Assembly (NCBI RefSeq): GCF_032918005.1
Contig: NZ_CP136628.1
Coordinates: forward strand, 1,473,501 to 1,537,500
Length of the DNA stretch: 64,000 nt
Source of the DNA: Bradyrhizobium sp. NDS-1
Lineage (GTDB): Bacteria; Pseudomonadota; Alphaproteobacteria; Rhizobiales; Xanthobacteraceae
Direction: 5' to 3'
Shown: positions 19,398 through 28,334 of the stretch, piece by piece
Layout of the letters: each line of letters starts with the position of its first letter
Numbering within the stretch: the stretch's first letter is position 1
Position numbers and translations under genes: made by a program
The notes under the pieces: model-generated
What the model was told of the DNA's origin: nothing
The model's input: the letters and a program-made list of their open reading frames with translations, nothing else
The model's database searches: none

Positions 19398-20795
19398 ATG
19401 ATCCCCGTCACGTCCTTTGCCGGCAGAACCGTCGCGGTGTTCGGCCTCGGCGGTTCGGGGCTCGCCTCCTGCCACGCGCTCAAAGCCGGCGGCGCCGAGG
19501 TGATCGCGGCCGACGACAATGCCGAGAACGTCGCCAAGGCGGCGCAGGCCGGTTTCATCACTGCGGATCTGCGCAATGTCTCCTGGGCCAATTTCGCGGC
19601 CCTCGTGCTCGCGCCGGGCGTGCCGCTGACCCATCCCGTGCCGCACTGGAGCGTGCTGAAGGCGCGCGAGGCAGGTGTCGAGGTCATCGGCGACATCGAG
19701 CTGTTCTGCCGCGAGCGGCGGCGGCATGCGCCGGATGCGCCGTTCGTCGCCATCACCGGCACCAACGGCAAGTCGACGACGACGGCGCTGATCGCGCATT
19801 TGACGAAAGTTGCCGGTTACGACACCCAGATGGGCGGCAATATCGGCACCGCGATCCTGTCGCTGGAGCCGCCGCGCATGGGCCGCGTCCACGTCATCGA
19901 GATGTCGTCCTACCAGATCGACCTGACGCCTTCGCTCGATCCCTCCGTCGGCATCCTGCTCAATGTCAGCGAGGACCATATCGACCGTCACGGCACCATC
20001 GCGCATTACGCCGCGGTGAAGGAGCGCCTCGTCGCCGGCGTGCAAGGTGGCGGCACTGCGGTCGTCGGCGTCGATGACGGCTTTTGCCGCGACATCGCCG
20101 ACCGGCTCGACCGCGCCGGCAAGAACGTGGTGCGCATCTCGGTCAAGAATCCGCTGGCTTCAGGCATCCATGTCGAGCACGGCACCATCGTGCGCACGGC
20201 GGGCGGCGCCCGCAGCGAGATCGCCGCGCTCGGCGGCATCGGCTCGCTGCGCGGCCAGCACAACGCGCAGAACGCCGCCTGCGCCGCCGCCGCGACGCTC
20301 GCGATGGGCGTCAGCTTAGAGGTGCTGCAGAACGGCCTGCGCAGCTTTCCGGGCCTTGCGCACCGCATGGAACAGGTCGGCCGCCGCGGCAACGTGCTGT
20401 TCGTCAACGATTCCAAGGGCACCAACGCGGACGCCACCGCGCATGCGCTGTCATCCTTCTCGGATATTTTCTGGATCGCCGGCGGCAAGCCCAAGGCGGG
20501 CGGCATCACTGGCCTCACCGGCTACTTCCCGCGCATCCGAAAAGCGTATCTGATCGGCGAGGCCGCGCAGGAGTTTTCGGGAACGCTGGGCACAGTCCCG
20601 CACGAGATCAGCCAGACGCTGGACGTCGCGGTCGAGCACGCCGCGCGCGATGCGGAAGCCTCGGGCCTGCAAGATGCGGTCGTGCTGCTGTCACCCGCCT
20701 GCGCCTCCTTCGACCAATATCGTAATTTCGAAATCCGCGGCACCAAGTTCCGCGATCTGGTGCAGGCGCTGCCGGGCGTGAAGCCGGTGGTGTGA
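19398..20795 (+). CDS. murD: UDP-MurNAc-L-alanine:D-glutamate ligase MurD
   Basis: A 465-residue Mur ligase adding D-Glu as second stem residue. It has the N-terminal [14 protein letters not shown] nucleotide-like fold, ATP loop [14 protein letters not shown] at about 117-130, VLELSSYQ-equivalent [13 protein letters not shown], and the C-terminal [13 protein letters not shown] and [12 protein letters not shown] hallmarks. Starts seven bases after mraY. A class B palindromic repeat follows its stop, separating it from ftsW. Confidence 0.95.
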   Translation: MIPVTSFAGRTVAVFGLGGSGLASCHALKAGGAEVIAADDNAENVAKAAQAGFITADLRNVSWANFAALVLAPGVPLTHPVPHWSVLKAREAGVEVIGDIELFCRERRRHAPDAPFVAITGTNGKSTTTALIAHLTKVAGYDTQMGGNIGTAILSLEPPRMGRVHVIEMSSYQIDLTPSLDPSVGILLNVSEDHIDRHGTIAHYAAVKERLVAGVQGGGTAVVGVDDGFCRDIADRLDRAGKNVVRISVKNPLASGIHVEHGTIVRTAGGARSEIAALGGIGSLRGQHNAQNAACAAAATLAMGVSLEVLQNGLRSFPGLAHRMEQVGRRGNVLFVNDSKGTNADATAHALSSFSDIFWIAGGKPKAGGITGLTGYFPRIRKAYLIGEAAQEFSGTLGTVPHEISQTLDVAVEHAARDAEASGLQDAVVLLSPACASFDQYRNFEIRGTKFRDLVQALPGVKPVV

Positions 20796-20821
20796 GGGCA
20801 CGCATCTTCACAACCTCCGCT

Positions 20822-20921
20822 GTCGTCGCCCGGCTTGACCGGGCGACCCAGTATTCCAGAGACGGTGCTTGAGCCGAGCGGCCGCGGTGTACTGGATGCC
20901 CCGGTCAAGCCGGGGCATGAC
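20822..20921. repeat. Palindromic intergenic repeat, class B
   Basis: Contains cgcccggcttgaccgggcg and cactggatgccccggtcaagccggggcatgac-like halves that pair with each other. A second full copy is at 38367 and a half copy at 39904. Here it splits murD from ftsW. Confidence 0.85.
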
Positions 20922-21033
20922 ACCGTATTTAGCGCGGCAGCGGGGATCATCTCGAAACATCCCCGTTTCCTTAACCCCCCGGTAACCAACCTCGGCGACC
21001 AATGGGGCGACCTCTGTCCGAAAGCGGCCGCCC

Positions 21034-22185
21034 ATGCTCTCTCGTGAAGAACGCACCCCCTTTTCCGAGTGGTGGTGGACCGTCGACAAGCCGCTGATGG
21101 GCGCCATCCTGGCGCTGATGCTGACCGGGGTGATCCTGTCGCTGGCGGCGAGCCCGCCGGTTGCGACCCGCATCGGGCTCGATCCCTTCCATTTCTTCGG
21201 CCGCCACGTGCTGTTCCTGTTGCCGTCCTGCATCGTGCTGCTCGGTGTCTCCTTCCTGTCGCCGCGTGCGATCCGCCGTTCGGCCCTGATCATCTTCGCG
21301 GCCAGCATCGTGCTGATTGTGCTCACGCTTGCCTTCGGCCCGGAGGTGAAGGGCTCGCGGCGCTGGATCACGCTGCTCGGCATCAACATCCAGGCCTCCG
21401 AAATTGCAAAACCCTCCTTCGTCGTCATCGCCGCCTGGCTGTTCGCGGAATCGACCAAGCGGCCGGAGATGCCTGCGACCTCGATCGCGCTGGTGCTGCT
21501 CCTGATGCTGGTCGCGCTGCTGGTGATGGAGCCGGATTTCGGCCAGACCATGCTGATCCTGATGGTGTGGGGCTCGCTGTTCTTCATCGCGGGCATGCGC
21601 ATGATCTGGGTGTTCGGCCTTGCGGGTCTCGGCGCGGCCGGCCTGTTCAGCGCTTATCTGTTCGTTCCGCACGTCGCGGGCCGCATCAAGCGCTTCATGA
21701 ACCCGGCCTCCGGCGACACCTTCCAGGTCGATACCGCCATGGAGGCCTTCTACAACGGCGGCTGGTTCGGCCTCGGGCCGGGCGAGGGCATCGCCAAGCG
21801 CAGCCTGCCGGACAGCCATACCGACTTCGTGTTCGCCGTTGCCGCCGAGGAGTTCGGCATCATCCTGTGCCTCGCCATGCTGACGCTGTTCGCCTTCGTC
21901 GTCATCCGCACGCTGTCGCGCGCCTATGCCAATGAGGACATGTTCTCGCGCTTTGCCGCCTCGGGCCTTGCAATCCTGTTCGGCGTGCAGGCGGCGATCA
22001 ACATGTCGGTGAACCTGCAGCTTATCCCCGCCAAGGGCATGACGCTGCCCTTCATCTCCTATGGTGGCTCCTCGATCATCTCGCTCGCCTATGGTGTCGG
22101 CATGATGCTGGCGCTGACGCGGCTGCGCCCGCGCACCGAGGTCGAGGCGAGCGGCCACGCCGAGGCGATGCGCAGTTACGCGTAA
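21034..22185 (+). CDS. ftsW: Lipid II polymerase FtsW (SEDS family)
   Basis: A 383-residue polytopic SEDS glycosyltransferase for septal wall synthesis, partner of FtsI. It opens with a charged segment and WWWTVDKPLMGAI, then about ten helices. Conserved stretches include GSRRWITLLGINIQASEIAK, FYNGGWFGLGPGEG, LPDSHTDFVFAVAAEEFG and LPFISYGGSSII. The start at 21034 is the first ATG and fits the family length. It is bordered by repeats on both sides (class B upstream, class C downstream), so it may be a separate transcript segment. Confidence 0.95.
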   Translation: MLSREERTPFSEWWWTVDKPLMGAILALMLTGVILSLAASPPVATRIGLDPFHFFGRHVLFLLPSCIVLLGVSFLSPRAIRRSALIIFAASIVLIVLTLAFGPEVKGSRRWITLLGINIQASEIAKPSFVVIAAWLFAESTKRPEMPATSIALVLLLMLVALLVMEPDFGQTMLILMVWGSLFFIAGMRMIWVFGLAGLGAAGLFSAYLFVPHVAGRIKRFMNPASGDTFQVDTAMEAFYNGGWFGLGPGEGIAKRSLPDSHTDFVFAVAAEEFGIILCLAMLTLFAFVVIRTLSRAYANEDMFSRFAASGLAILFGVQAAINMSVNLQLIPAKGMTLPFISYGGSSIISLAYGVGMMLALTRLRPRTEVEASGHAEAMRSYA

Positions 22186-22188
22186 GTC

Positions 22189-22273
22189 GTCATTGCGAGG
22201 AGCGCTTGCGACGAAGCAATCCAGGTTGCCTCCGCGGAGGCAGTCTGGATTGCTTCGCTGCGCTCGCAATGAC
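22189..22273. repeat. Palindromic intergenic repeat, class C
   Basis: Reads gtcattgcgaggagcg...cgaagcaatccagg...ctggattgcttcg...cgctcgcaatgac, an almost complete self-complementary element starting three bases after the ftsW stop. It is the only class C copy recognised in the window. Confidence 0.85.
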
Positions 22274-22301
22274 GGAGGATAGGCTGTAAAACGCCTCTAC
22301 C

Positions 22302-23402
22302 ATGGACAATTCTCCTCTGATTCTTCTCGCCGCGGGCGGTACCGGCGGCCATCTGTTTCCGGCCGAGGCGCTCGGTGTCGAGCTGATCCGGCGCGGCTAT
22401 CGCGTCCGCCTCGTCACCGACGAGCGCGCGCTGCGCTATAGCGGGCTGTTCAGCAAGGACATGATCGACGTCGTCAGAAGCGAGACCGCCCGCGGCCGCA
22501 ATCCGTTTCAGCTCGCCTATGCCGGCCTCACGCTCGCCGCCGGCACGCTCGCGGCCTACGCGCTGATCAAGCGATTGAAGCCGGTCGCCGTCGTCGGCTT
22601 CGGCGGTTATCCGACGCTGCCGCCGCTGGTCGCTGCGAAATTCGCCGGCGTGCCCGGCATCATCCACGACGCCAACGCGGTGCTCGGCCGTGCCAACCGG
22701 TTCCTGTCGGGCCGCGTGCGCGCCATCGCGACGTCCCTGCCCGGCGTGCTCGACCGCGATCCGGCGCTGTCAGGCAAGACCACGACGGTCGGCACGCCGA
22801 TGCGGCCCGCGGTTCTCGCAGCCGCCGCCGTGCCATATACCGCGCCCGAGGTGAACGGACCGCTGCGGCTACTCGTGGTCGGCGGCAGCCAGGGCGCGCG
22901 CATCATGGCCGACATCGTGCCGGGCGCGATCGAGCGCCTCGAGCCCGCGCTGTGGAGCCGGCTCGTCCTGACCCAGCAGGTGCGCGACGAGGACATGAGC
23001 CGCGTCCGCGCGATCTACGACAAGCTCAAGATCAAGGTGGAGCTCGCGCCGTTCTTCACCGATCTCCCGGCGCGGCTTGCTTCCAACCACCTGATCGTGT
23101 CGCGCTCCGGCGCCGGCACGGTCGCCGAGCTCGCCGCGATCGGCCGGCCCTCGATCCTGGTGCCGCTGCCGGGCTCGATCGACCAGGATCAGTTCGCCAA
23201 TGCCGGCGTGCTGGTCGAGGTCGACGGCGCGATTCGCATCCCGCAGACCGAGTTCAGCTCGGACCGGCTGGCGTCCGAGATCTCCGCTTTCGCCGCCGAG
23301 CCCGCGCGCCTCGCCGCCATGGCCGAAGCCGCGAAGGGGGCAGGGCGGCTCGATGCCGCCGAGCGGCTGGCCGATCTGGTGGTCAAGGTCGCGGGAATCT
23401 GA
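22302..23402 (+). CDS. murG: UDP-GlcNAc:lipid I GlcNAc transferase MurG
   Basis: A 366-residue GT-B glycosyltransferase on the inner face of the cytoplasmic membrane, converting lipid I to lipid II. Glycine-rich AAGGTGGHLFPAEAL opens the acceptor domain; VVGFGGYPTLPPL, HDANAVLGRANRFL, VVGGSQGARIM and SRSGAGTVAELAAIG are MurG hallmarks. It follows the class C repeat. The 123-base gap to murC is longer than most in the cluster and holds nothing obvious. Confidence 0.95.
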   Translation: MDNSPLILLAAGGTGGHLFPAEALGVELIRRGYRVRLVTDERALRYSGLFSKDMIDVVRSETARGRNPFQLAYAGLTLAAGTLAAYALIKRLKPVAVVGFGGYPTLPPLVAAKFAGVPGIIHDANAVLGRANRFLSGRVRAIATSLPGVLDRDPALSGKTTTVGTPMRPAVLAAAAVPYTAPEVNGPLRLLVVGGSQGARIMADIVPGAIERLEPALWSRLVLTQQVRDEDMSRVRAIYDKLKIKVELAPFFTDLPARLASNHLIVSRSGAGTVAELAAIGRPSILVPLPGSIDQDQFANAGVLVEVDGAIRIPQTEFSSDRLASEISAFAAEPARLAAMAEAAKGAGRLDAAERLADLVVKVAGI

Positions 23403-23525
23403 CGCGAAAAAGCCCTTGTCTTCGCCTTCTAAAGCGGGGCATCCAGTAACAAGGCACGCGGCTGATTTGGCCGTGACCTTCGCCAGATACCGCCTGTGCA
23501 AGGCGGCGAGGTCGGGGAACAGAGC

Positions 23526-24929
23526 ATGAGACTGCCGCGCGAGATCGGACCCATCCACTTCGTCGGGATCGGCGGGATCGGCATGAGCGGGATCGCCGAG
23601 GTGCTGGTCAATCTCGGCTATGCCGTGCAGGGCTCGGATGCGTCCGACAATTACAATCTCGACCGTCTGCGCAAGAAGGGCGCGAAAGTCTCGGTCGGCC
23701 ACAAGGCCGAGAATGTCGACGGTGCCGAGGTCGTCGTGGTCTCCACCGCGATCAAGCGCGACAATCCGGAGCTGATGGCGGCGCGCGAGCGGCGCATTCC
23801 CGTGGTGCGCCGCGCCGAGATGCTCGCCGAACTGATGCGGCTGAAGAGCTGCGTCGCCATCGCCGGCACCCATGGCAAGACCACGACGACCACGATGGTC
23901 GCAACGCTGCTCGACGCAGGCGAGCTCGATCCCACCGTCATCAACGGCGGAATCATCAACGCCTACGGCTCCAATGCGCGGCTAGGGGCCGGCGACTGGA
24001 TGGTGGTCGAAGCCGACGAAAGCGACGGTACCTTCCTGAAGCTGCCGACGGATGTTGCGATCGTCACCAACGTGGATCCTGAACATCTCGATCATTTCAA
24101 GACCTTCGAGGCCGTGCAGGACGCCTTCCGTCATTTCGTAGAGAACCTGCCGTTCTACGGCTTTGCCGTGATGTGCATCGATCATCCCGTGGTGCAGAGC
24201 CTCGTCGGGAAGATCGAGGACCGCCGCATCATCACCTACGGCGAGAATCCGCAGGCCGATGCGAGGCTGGTCGATCTCACCGCGGGCGGCGGCGGCTCGA
24301 AATTCAAGGTCGTGATCCGCGATCGCAAGAGCGGGGCCGTGCACGAGATCGCCGACCTCGCGCTGCCGATGCCGGGCCGGCACAACGCCTCGAATGCGAC
24401 GGCGGCAATTGCGGTCGCGCATGAGCTCGGTGTCTCGGACGAAGCCATCCGCAAGGCGCTGGCCGGCTTCGGCGGGGTCAAGCGTCGCTTCACCAAGACC
24501 GGTGAATGGAACGGTATCAGCGTCATCGACGATTACGGCCATCACCCCGTGGAGATCGCGGCGGTGCTCAAAGCGGCGCGCGATTCCTACGACGGCAAGG
24601 TCATCGCCGTGGTGCAGCCGCATCGGTTCACCCGCCTGCAATCGCTGTTCGAGGAATTCTGCACCTGTTTCAACGATGCGGATGCGGTTGTGGTCGCTGA
24701 TGTCTATGCCGCCGGCGAAGCGCCCATCGACGGCATCGACCGCGACCATTTCGTCGAAGGCCTGCGCGCGCACGGGCATCGCGAGGTGATCCCGCTGCCT
24801 GGCGCATCGGAGCTCGCGGGCATCGTCAAGGGACTGGCGAAATCCGGCGATCTCGTCGTGTGCCTCGGCGCCGGCAACATCACGCAATGGGCGTATGCGC
24901 TGCCGGATCAGTTGAAGGCGCTGGGGTAG
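23526..24929 (+). CDS. murC: UDP-MurNAc:L-alanine ligase MurC
   Basis: A 467-residue Mur ligase adding the first stem residue. The N-terminal nucleotide fold [21 protein letters not shown] loop [24 protein letters not shown], and [12 protein letters not shown] are all present. ATG 23526 (MRLPREIGP) is chosen; an upstream in-frame start at 23496 would add ten residues outside the family. murB begins one base after its stop. Confidence 0.95.
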   Translation: MRLPREIGPIHFVGIGGIGMSGIAEVLVNLGYAVQGSDASDNYNLDRLRKKGAKVSVGHKAENVDGAEVVVVSTAIKRDNPELMAARERRIPVVRRAEMLAELMRLKSCVAIAGTHGKTTTTTMVATLLDAGELDPTVINGGIINAYGSNARLGAGDWMVVEADESDGTFLKLPTDVAIVTNVDPEHLDHFKTFEAVQDAFRHFVENLPFYGFAVMCIDHPVVQSLVGKIEDRRIITYGENPQADARLVDLTAGGGGSKFKVVIRDRKSGAVHEIADLALPMPGRHNASNATAAIAVAHELGVSDEAIRKALAGFGGVKRRFTKTGEWNGISVIDDYGHHPVEIAAVLKAARDSYDGKVIAVVQPHRFTRLQSLFEEFCTCFNDADAVVVADVYAAGEAPIDGIDRDHFVEGLRAHGHREVIPLPGASELAGIVKGLAKSGDLVVCLGAGNITQWAYALPDQLKALG

Positions 24930-24930
24930 G

Positions 24931-25851
24931 GTGGTGACCTTCCCCGACATCACCCCCGACCTCAAAGCTGCGATGCCGCAACTCCGCGGTCGGCTGCTCG
25001 CCAACCAGTCGCTCGCCGAGCTCACTTGGTTTCGCGTCGGCGGGCCCGCGCAGGTGCTGTTCACGCCGGCGGACGAGGACGATCTCGCTTACTTCCTCGC
25101 GCGTCTCGCCAGCGACATCCCCGTCCATGTCGTCGGCGTCGGCTCCAACCTGATCGTGCGCGACGGCGGCATTGCGGGCGTCGTGATCCGGCTGGCGCCC
25201 CGCGCCTTCGGCGAAGCGAGCGCGAGCGGCGATGTCGTCACCGCAGGTGCTGCCGCGCTCGACAAGCGCGTGGCGGAGGTCGCCGCGTCGGCCAATATCG
25301 GCGGGCTTGAATTCTACTACGGTATTCCCGGTACGATCGGCGGCGCGCTGCGCATGAATGCGGGCGCCAATGGCGGCGAGACCAAAGACGTGCTGATCGA
25401 GGCGCGAGGGGTTGGGCGCGACGGCAGCAAGCACGTGTTCTCCAACGCCGACATGAAGTTCGTCTATCGCAATAGCGGCGTCGATCCCTCCACCATCTTC
25501 ACCTCCGCGCGCTTTCGCGGCGAGATCAGGGATACGGAAGCAATCCGCGCGCGCATGGCGGAGGTGCAGACCCATCGCGAGACCGCGCAGCCGATCCGCG
25601 AGAAGACCGGCGGCTCGACCTTCAAGAATCCGCCCGGCCATTCCGCCTGGAAGCTGGTCGACGCCGCAGGCTGCCGCGGTCTGCGTGTCGGCGGCGCGCA
25701 GGTTTCCGAGATGCACTGCAATTTCCTGATCAACACGGGCGATGCCACCGCGCACGACATCGAGACGCTGGGCGAGACGGTGCGCGAACGCGTGAAGGCA
25801 AATTCCGGAATTGAGCTTCACTGGGAGATCAAGCGGATCGGGGTTTCATGA
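24931..25851 (+). CDS. murB: UDP-N-acetylenolpyruvoylglucosamine reductase MurB
   Basis: A 306-residue FAD enzyme that reduces the enolpyruvyl group to form UDP-MurNAc. FAD-binding segments [13 protein letters not shown] and [17 protein letters not shown] are clear; [10 protein letters not shown] carries the catalytic serine, and [10 protein letters not shown] precedes the C-terminal acidic residue. The start is a GTG one base after the murC stop; tandem GTG codons (24931, 24934) make the exact start ambiguous by one residue. A class A repeat begins six bases after its stop. Confidence 0.94.
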   Translation: MVTFPDITPDLKAAMPQLRGRLLANQSLAELTWFRVGGPAQVLFTPADEDDLAYFLARLASDIPVHVVGVGSNLIVRDGGIAGVVIRLAPRAFGEASASGDVVTAGAAALDKRVAEVAASANIGGLEFYYGIPGTIGGALRMNAGANGGETKDVLIEARGVGRDGSKHVFSNADMKFVYRNSGVDPSTIFTSARFRGEIRDTEAIRARMAEVQTHRETAQPIREKTGGSTFKNPPGHSAWKLVDAAGCRGLRVGGAQVSEMHCNFLINTGDATAHDIETLGETVRERVKANSGIELHWEIKRIGVS

Positions 25852-25856
25852 TCACC

Positions 25857-25959
25857 GTCATTCCGGGGCTCGCGAAGCGAGAACCCGGAATCCATCGGGC
25901 GGCGGAGTTCGTGGATGAATGGATTCCGGGTTCGCGACTGCGTCGCGCCCCGGAATGAC
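25857..25959. repeat. Palindromic intergenic repeat, class A
   Basis: Complete copy (gtcattccggggc ... gccccggaatgac) filling almost all of the murB-ddl gap. The ddl start codon is only 15 bases beyond its end. Confidence 0.88.
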
Positions 25960-25974
25960 GGAACGAGAGAGACT

Positions 25975-26967
25975 ATGACCATGCGCATCACCATCCTCTT
26001 CGGCGGCTCCAACCGCGAACGTCTCGTCTCGGTCGCCTCGGCCCAGGCGCTGCATCAGGCACTTCCCGAGGCCGATCTCTGGTGGTGGGACGTCGAGGAC
26101 AAGGTGCATGTCGTGCAGTCGAAGCAGCTGCTCGAACATGCCCGTCCGTTCGAGGACGAGTTCAAGCCCGGTACATCGGGCATTCCGTTGCCGCAGGCAC
26201 TCGACCAGGCCAAGGCTGAGGATCGCGTGCTGGTGCTCGGCCTGCATGGCGGACGCGCGGAGAACGGCGAATTGCAGGTGATGTGCGAGGCGCGCGGCGT
26301 CCCCTTCACCGGATCGGGCTCGGCCTCCTCGCATCTCGCCTTCGACAAGATCGCGGCCAAGCACTTCGCCGCCCTCGGCGGCGCGACGCCGCCGCTGAGC
26401 GTTGCGCTCGACGACATCGACGAAGCCTTCGCCGAATACGGGAGGCTCATCGCAAAGCCGGCGCGCGACGGATCGAGCTATGGCCTGATCTTCGTCAACG
26501 CCAAACAGGATCTCGTCGCCGTCCGCAATGCGGCCAGGCAAGAAGAATATGTGATCGAACCCTATATCGCCGGCATCGAGGCGACCTGCGGCGTGCTGGA
26601 GCGCACCGACGGGTCGATCATCGCGCTGCCGCCGATCGAGATCATTCCGGGCGAGGGCAGTTTCGACTACGCCGCGAAATACCTTCTGAAGTCGACCCAA
26701 GAGATCTGTCCCGGCCGTTTCGCACCCGAAATCACCGCCGCGCTCAAGGAGCAGGCGATGCTGGCGCACCGCGCGATGTCCTGCACCGGCTATTCCCGGT
26801 CGGACTTCATCGTCTCGGACAGGGGCCTGGTCTATCTCGAGACCAACACGCTGCCCGGGCTGACCAAGTCCTCACTCTACCCCAAGGCGCTGAAAGCAGA
26901 GGGGATCGAGTTCGTCGACTTCCTGCGCGACCTGGTGGAGCTCGCCGAGCGGGGCGTGCGGAAATAA
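25975..26967 (+). CDS. ddl: D-alanine:D-alanine ligase Ddl
   Basis: A 330-residue ATP-grasp ligase making the D-Ala-D-Ala used by MurF. The N-terminal motif is GGSNRERLVSVAS rather than the usual GGxSAEREVSL, though the catalytic glutamate position is kept. DGSSYGL, EGSFDYAAKY and the metal-binding LETNTLPGLTKSSLYPKA are recognisable. The frame is open back to 25915, but that extension is encoded by the class A repeat, so the ATG at 25975, after GAGAGA, is chosen (an ATG at 25981 is also possible). It is more divergent than the other Mur enzymes here. Position between murB and ftsQ supports the call. Confidence 0.9.
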   Translation: MTMRITILFGGSNRERLVSVASAQALHQALPEADLWWWDVEDKVHVVQSKQLLEHARPFEDEFKPGTSGIPLPQALDQAKAEDRVLVLGLHGGRAENGELQVMCEARGVPFTGSGSASSHLAFDKIAAKHFAALGGATPPLSVALDDIDEAFAEYGRLIAKPARDGSSYGLIFVNAKQDLVAVRNAARQEEYVIEPYIAGIEATCGVLERTDGSIIALPPIEIIPGEGSFDYAAKYLLKSTQEICPGRFAPEITAALKEQAMLAHRAMSCTGYSRSDFIVSDRGLVYLETNTLPGLTKSSLYPKALKAEGIEFVDFLRDLVELAERGVRK

Positions 26968-27317
26968 TTAGGACTGGTTAACGGCCGAATAGGCGAAACG
27001 GGCCGGTTTGGCGTCCAAAACCGGTAAAATGCCAGACATCGCGGCACAAATGCCTCACATAGCGGGGCAAAATGCGCCGGACGTTAACGAACTTTACCTT
27101 TTGTTTACCAGGACGTCCGAAGGTTAACGCTGGCGGCGCATATGGCGCTTTGGCTGCCGGCGCGTGAGCTGTCGCGGGTGATGTCACCTCCAGCGAACGC
27201 TTTGAAGGGGAGAGGTTTTCTTCTGCTGAAGACCAGCACCCGACCCGGCATGCCCAAGACGTCATGTTCGCCAGGATCCGCGCGATGTCGCGGGCAAACT
27301 GTTGACGAGCTCGTGCA
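26968..27317 (+). promoter_or_regulatory. ddl-ftsQ intergenic region, probable ftsQAZ promoter with GTTAAC sites
   Basis: A 350-base gap, unusual within a dcw cluster. It contains three GTTAAC hexamers (26977, 27083, 27123), half-sites like those of the cell-cycle regulator CtrA, and a CCGGTTT/AAACCGG hairpin at 27003-27024 followed by TAAAAT that could end the ddl transcript. In Caulobacter a CtrA-controlled promoter drives ftsQA; the parallel is inference. No gene was found in it. Confidence 0.45.
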
Positions 27318-28334
27318 ATGGATGGAGCAGGAAGCCTCACCCGGTCGCTTTTCAGATCGCTGAGGCCCCAAGCCGACCTGAAGGCGGCCGCGATCGGAGC
27401 GGTCGTGCTTCTGCGCGAGTGGCTGCAGGACAAGCGTGACGAGAAGCGCGCTGCGGCCAAGATCAGGACCAGAGCAAAGGCCGTCGTCGAGCGCGAGCCG
27501 CCGCCGCGCGTGGTCGCACTCATCGAGCGCTACCTGCCGCGCCGGGTCGGGATCACCATGACCGTGCTGCTGCTGATCGGAAGCTGCGGCTTCGGCATCG
27601 TCAAGGGCGGCCATCTCCAGGATTTCATCACCGCGGTCAGTGACGCCCGCAACGCGTTGGCCAATTCCGCCGGGTTCCGCATCACCTCCGTGGTGATCAA
27701 CGGCCGCAAGCAGCTCACCCAAGACGAGATCCTGGCGATCGGCGGCGTCAGCGGCCGCTCCTCGCTTCTGTTCCTCGACGCCGAAGCGGTGCGCGACAAG
27801 CTCAAGGCCAATCCCTGGATCGCGGATGCGACCGTGCTGAAGCTCTATCCGGGCCAGCTGATGATCGAGCTCACCGAGCGCAAGGCGTTCGCGCTGTGGC
27901 AGGAGGCCGGCCGGCTCTCGGTCATCGCCGACGACGGCGCCGTGCTCGAGCCCTACGTCTCGCGCCGGTTCCTGTCGTTGCCGCTCGTGGTCGGCAAGGG
28001 CGCCGAAACCCAGGCCCGTGATTTCCTCGCGCTGCTGGCGCGCTATCCGCAGGTGAATGCGGTGACGAAGGCAGCGATCTTCGTCGGCGAGCGGCGCTGG
28101 AATCTGAGACTCAAGGACGGCCTCGACATCCGCCTGCCCGAGCAGGACGTCGGCAACGCACTTGCGATGCTGTCCAGGCTCGACAAGGAGGACCGGCTGT
28201 TCTCCCGCGACATCGTCGCCGTCGACATGCGCCTGGCCGATCGGTTGGTGGTGCAGCTGTCCGAGGACGCCGCCAAGGCGCGCGAGGATCTGTTCAAGGA
28301 CAAGAAGAAAAAGAAGGCCGGGGATTCCGCATGA
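27318..28334 (+). CDS. ftsQ: Cell division protein FtsQ
   Basis: A 338-residue bitopic protein linking FtsL/FtsB to the division complex. A long basic cytoplasmic N-terminus (~1-78) precedes one membrane helix (~79-98, ITMTVLLLIGSCGFGIV). A POTRA domain (FRITSVVINGRKQLTQDEIL) and the FtsQ domain with LYPGQLMIELTERKAFALW follow. The C-terminal tail is lysine-rich. The start ATG at 27318 follows the long regulatory gap. Its stop overlaps the ftsA start by four bases. Confidence 0.92.
   Translation: MDGAGSLTRSLFRSLRPQADLKAAAIGAVVLLREWLQDKRDEKRAAAKIRTRAKAVVEREPPPRVVALIERYLPRRVGITMTVLLLIGSCGFGIVKGGHLQDFITAVSDARNALANSAGFRITSVVINGRKQLTQDEILAIGGVSGRSSLLFLDAEAVRDKLKANPWIADATVLKLYPGQLMIELTERKAFALWQEAGRLSVIADDGAVLEPYVSRRFLSLPLVVGKGAETQARDFLALLARYPQVNAVTKAAIFVGERRWNLRLKDGLDIRLPEQDVGNALAMLSRLDKEDRLFSRDIVAVDMRLADRLVVQLSEDAAKAREDLFKDKKKKKAGDSA

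Noticed and set aside
25915..25974. N-terminal extension of ddl (and similarly ligA at 36066-36179)
   Set aside because: The extra codons are encoded by palindromic repeats that also occur away from these genes, and they do not match the protein families.
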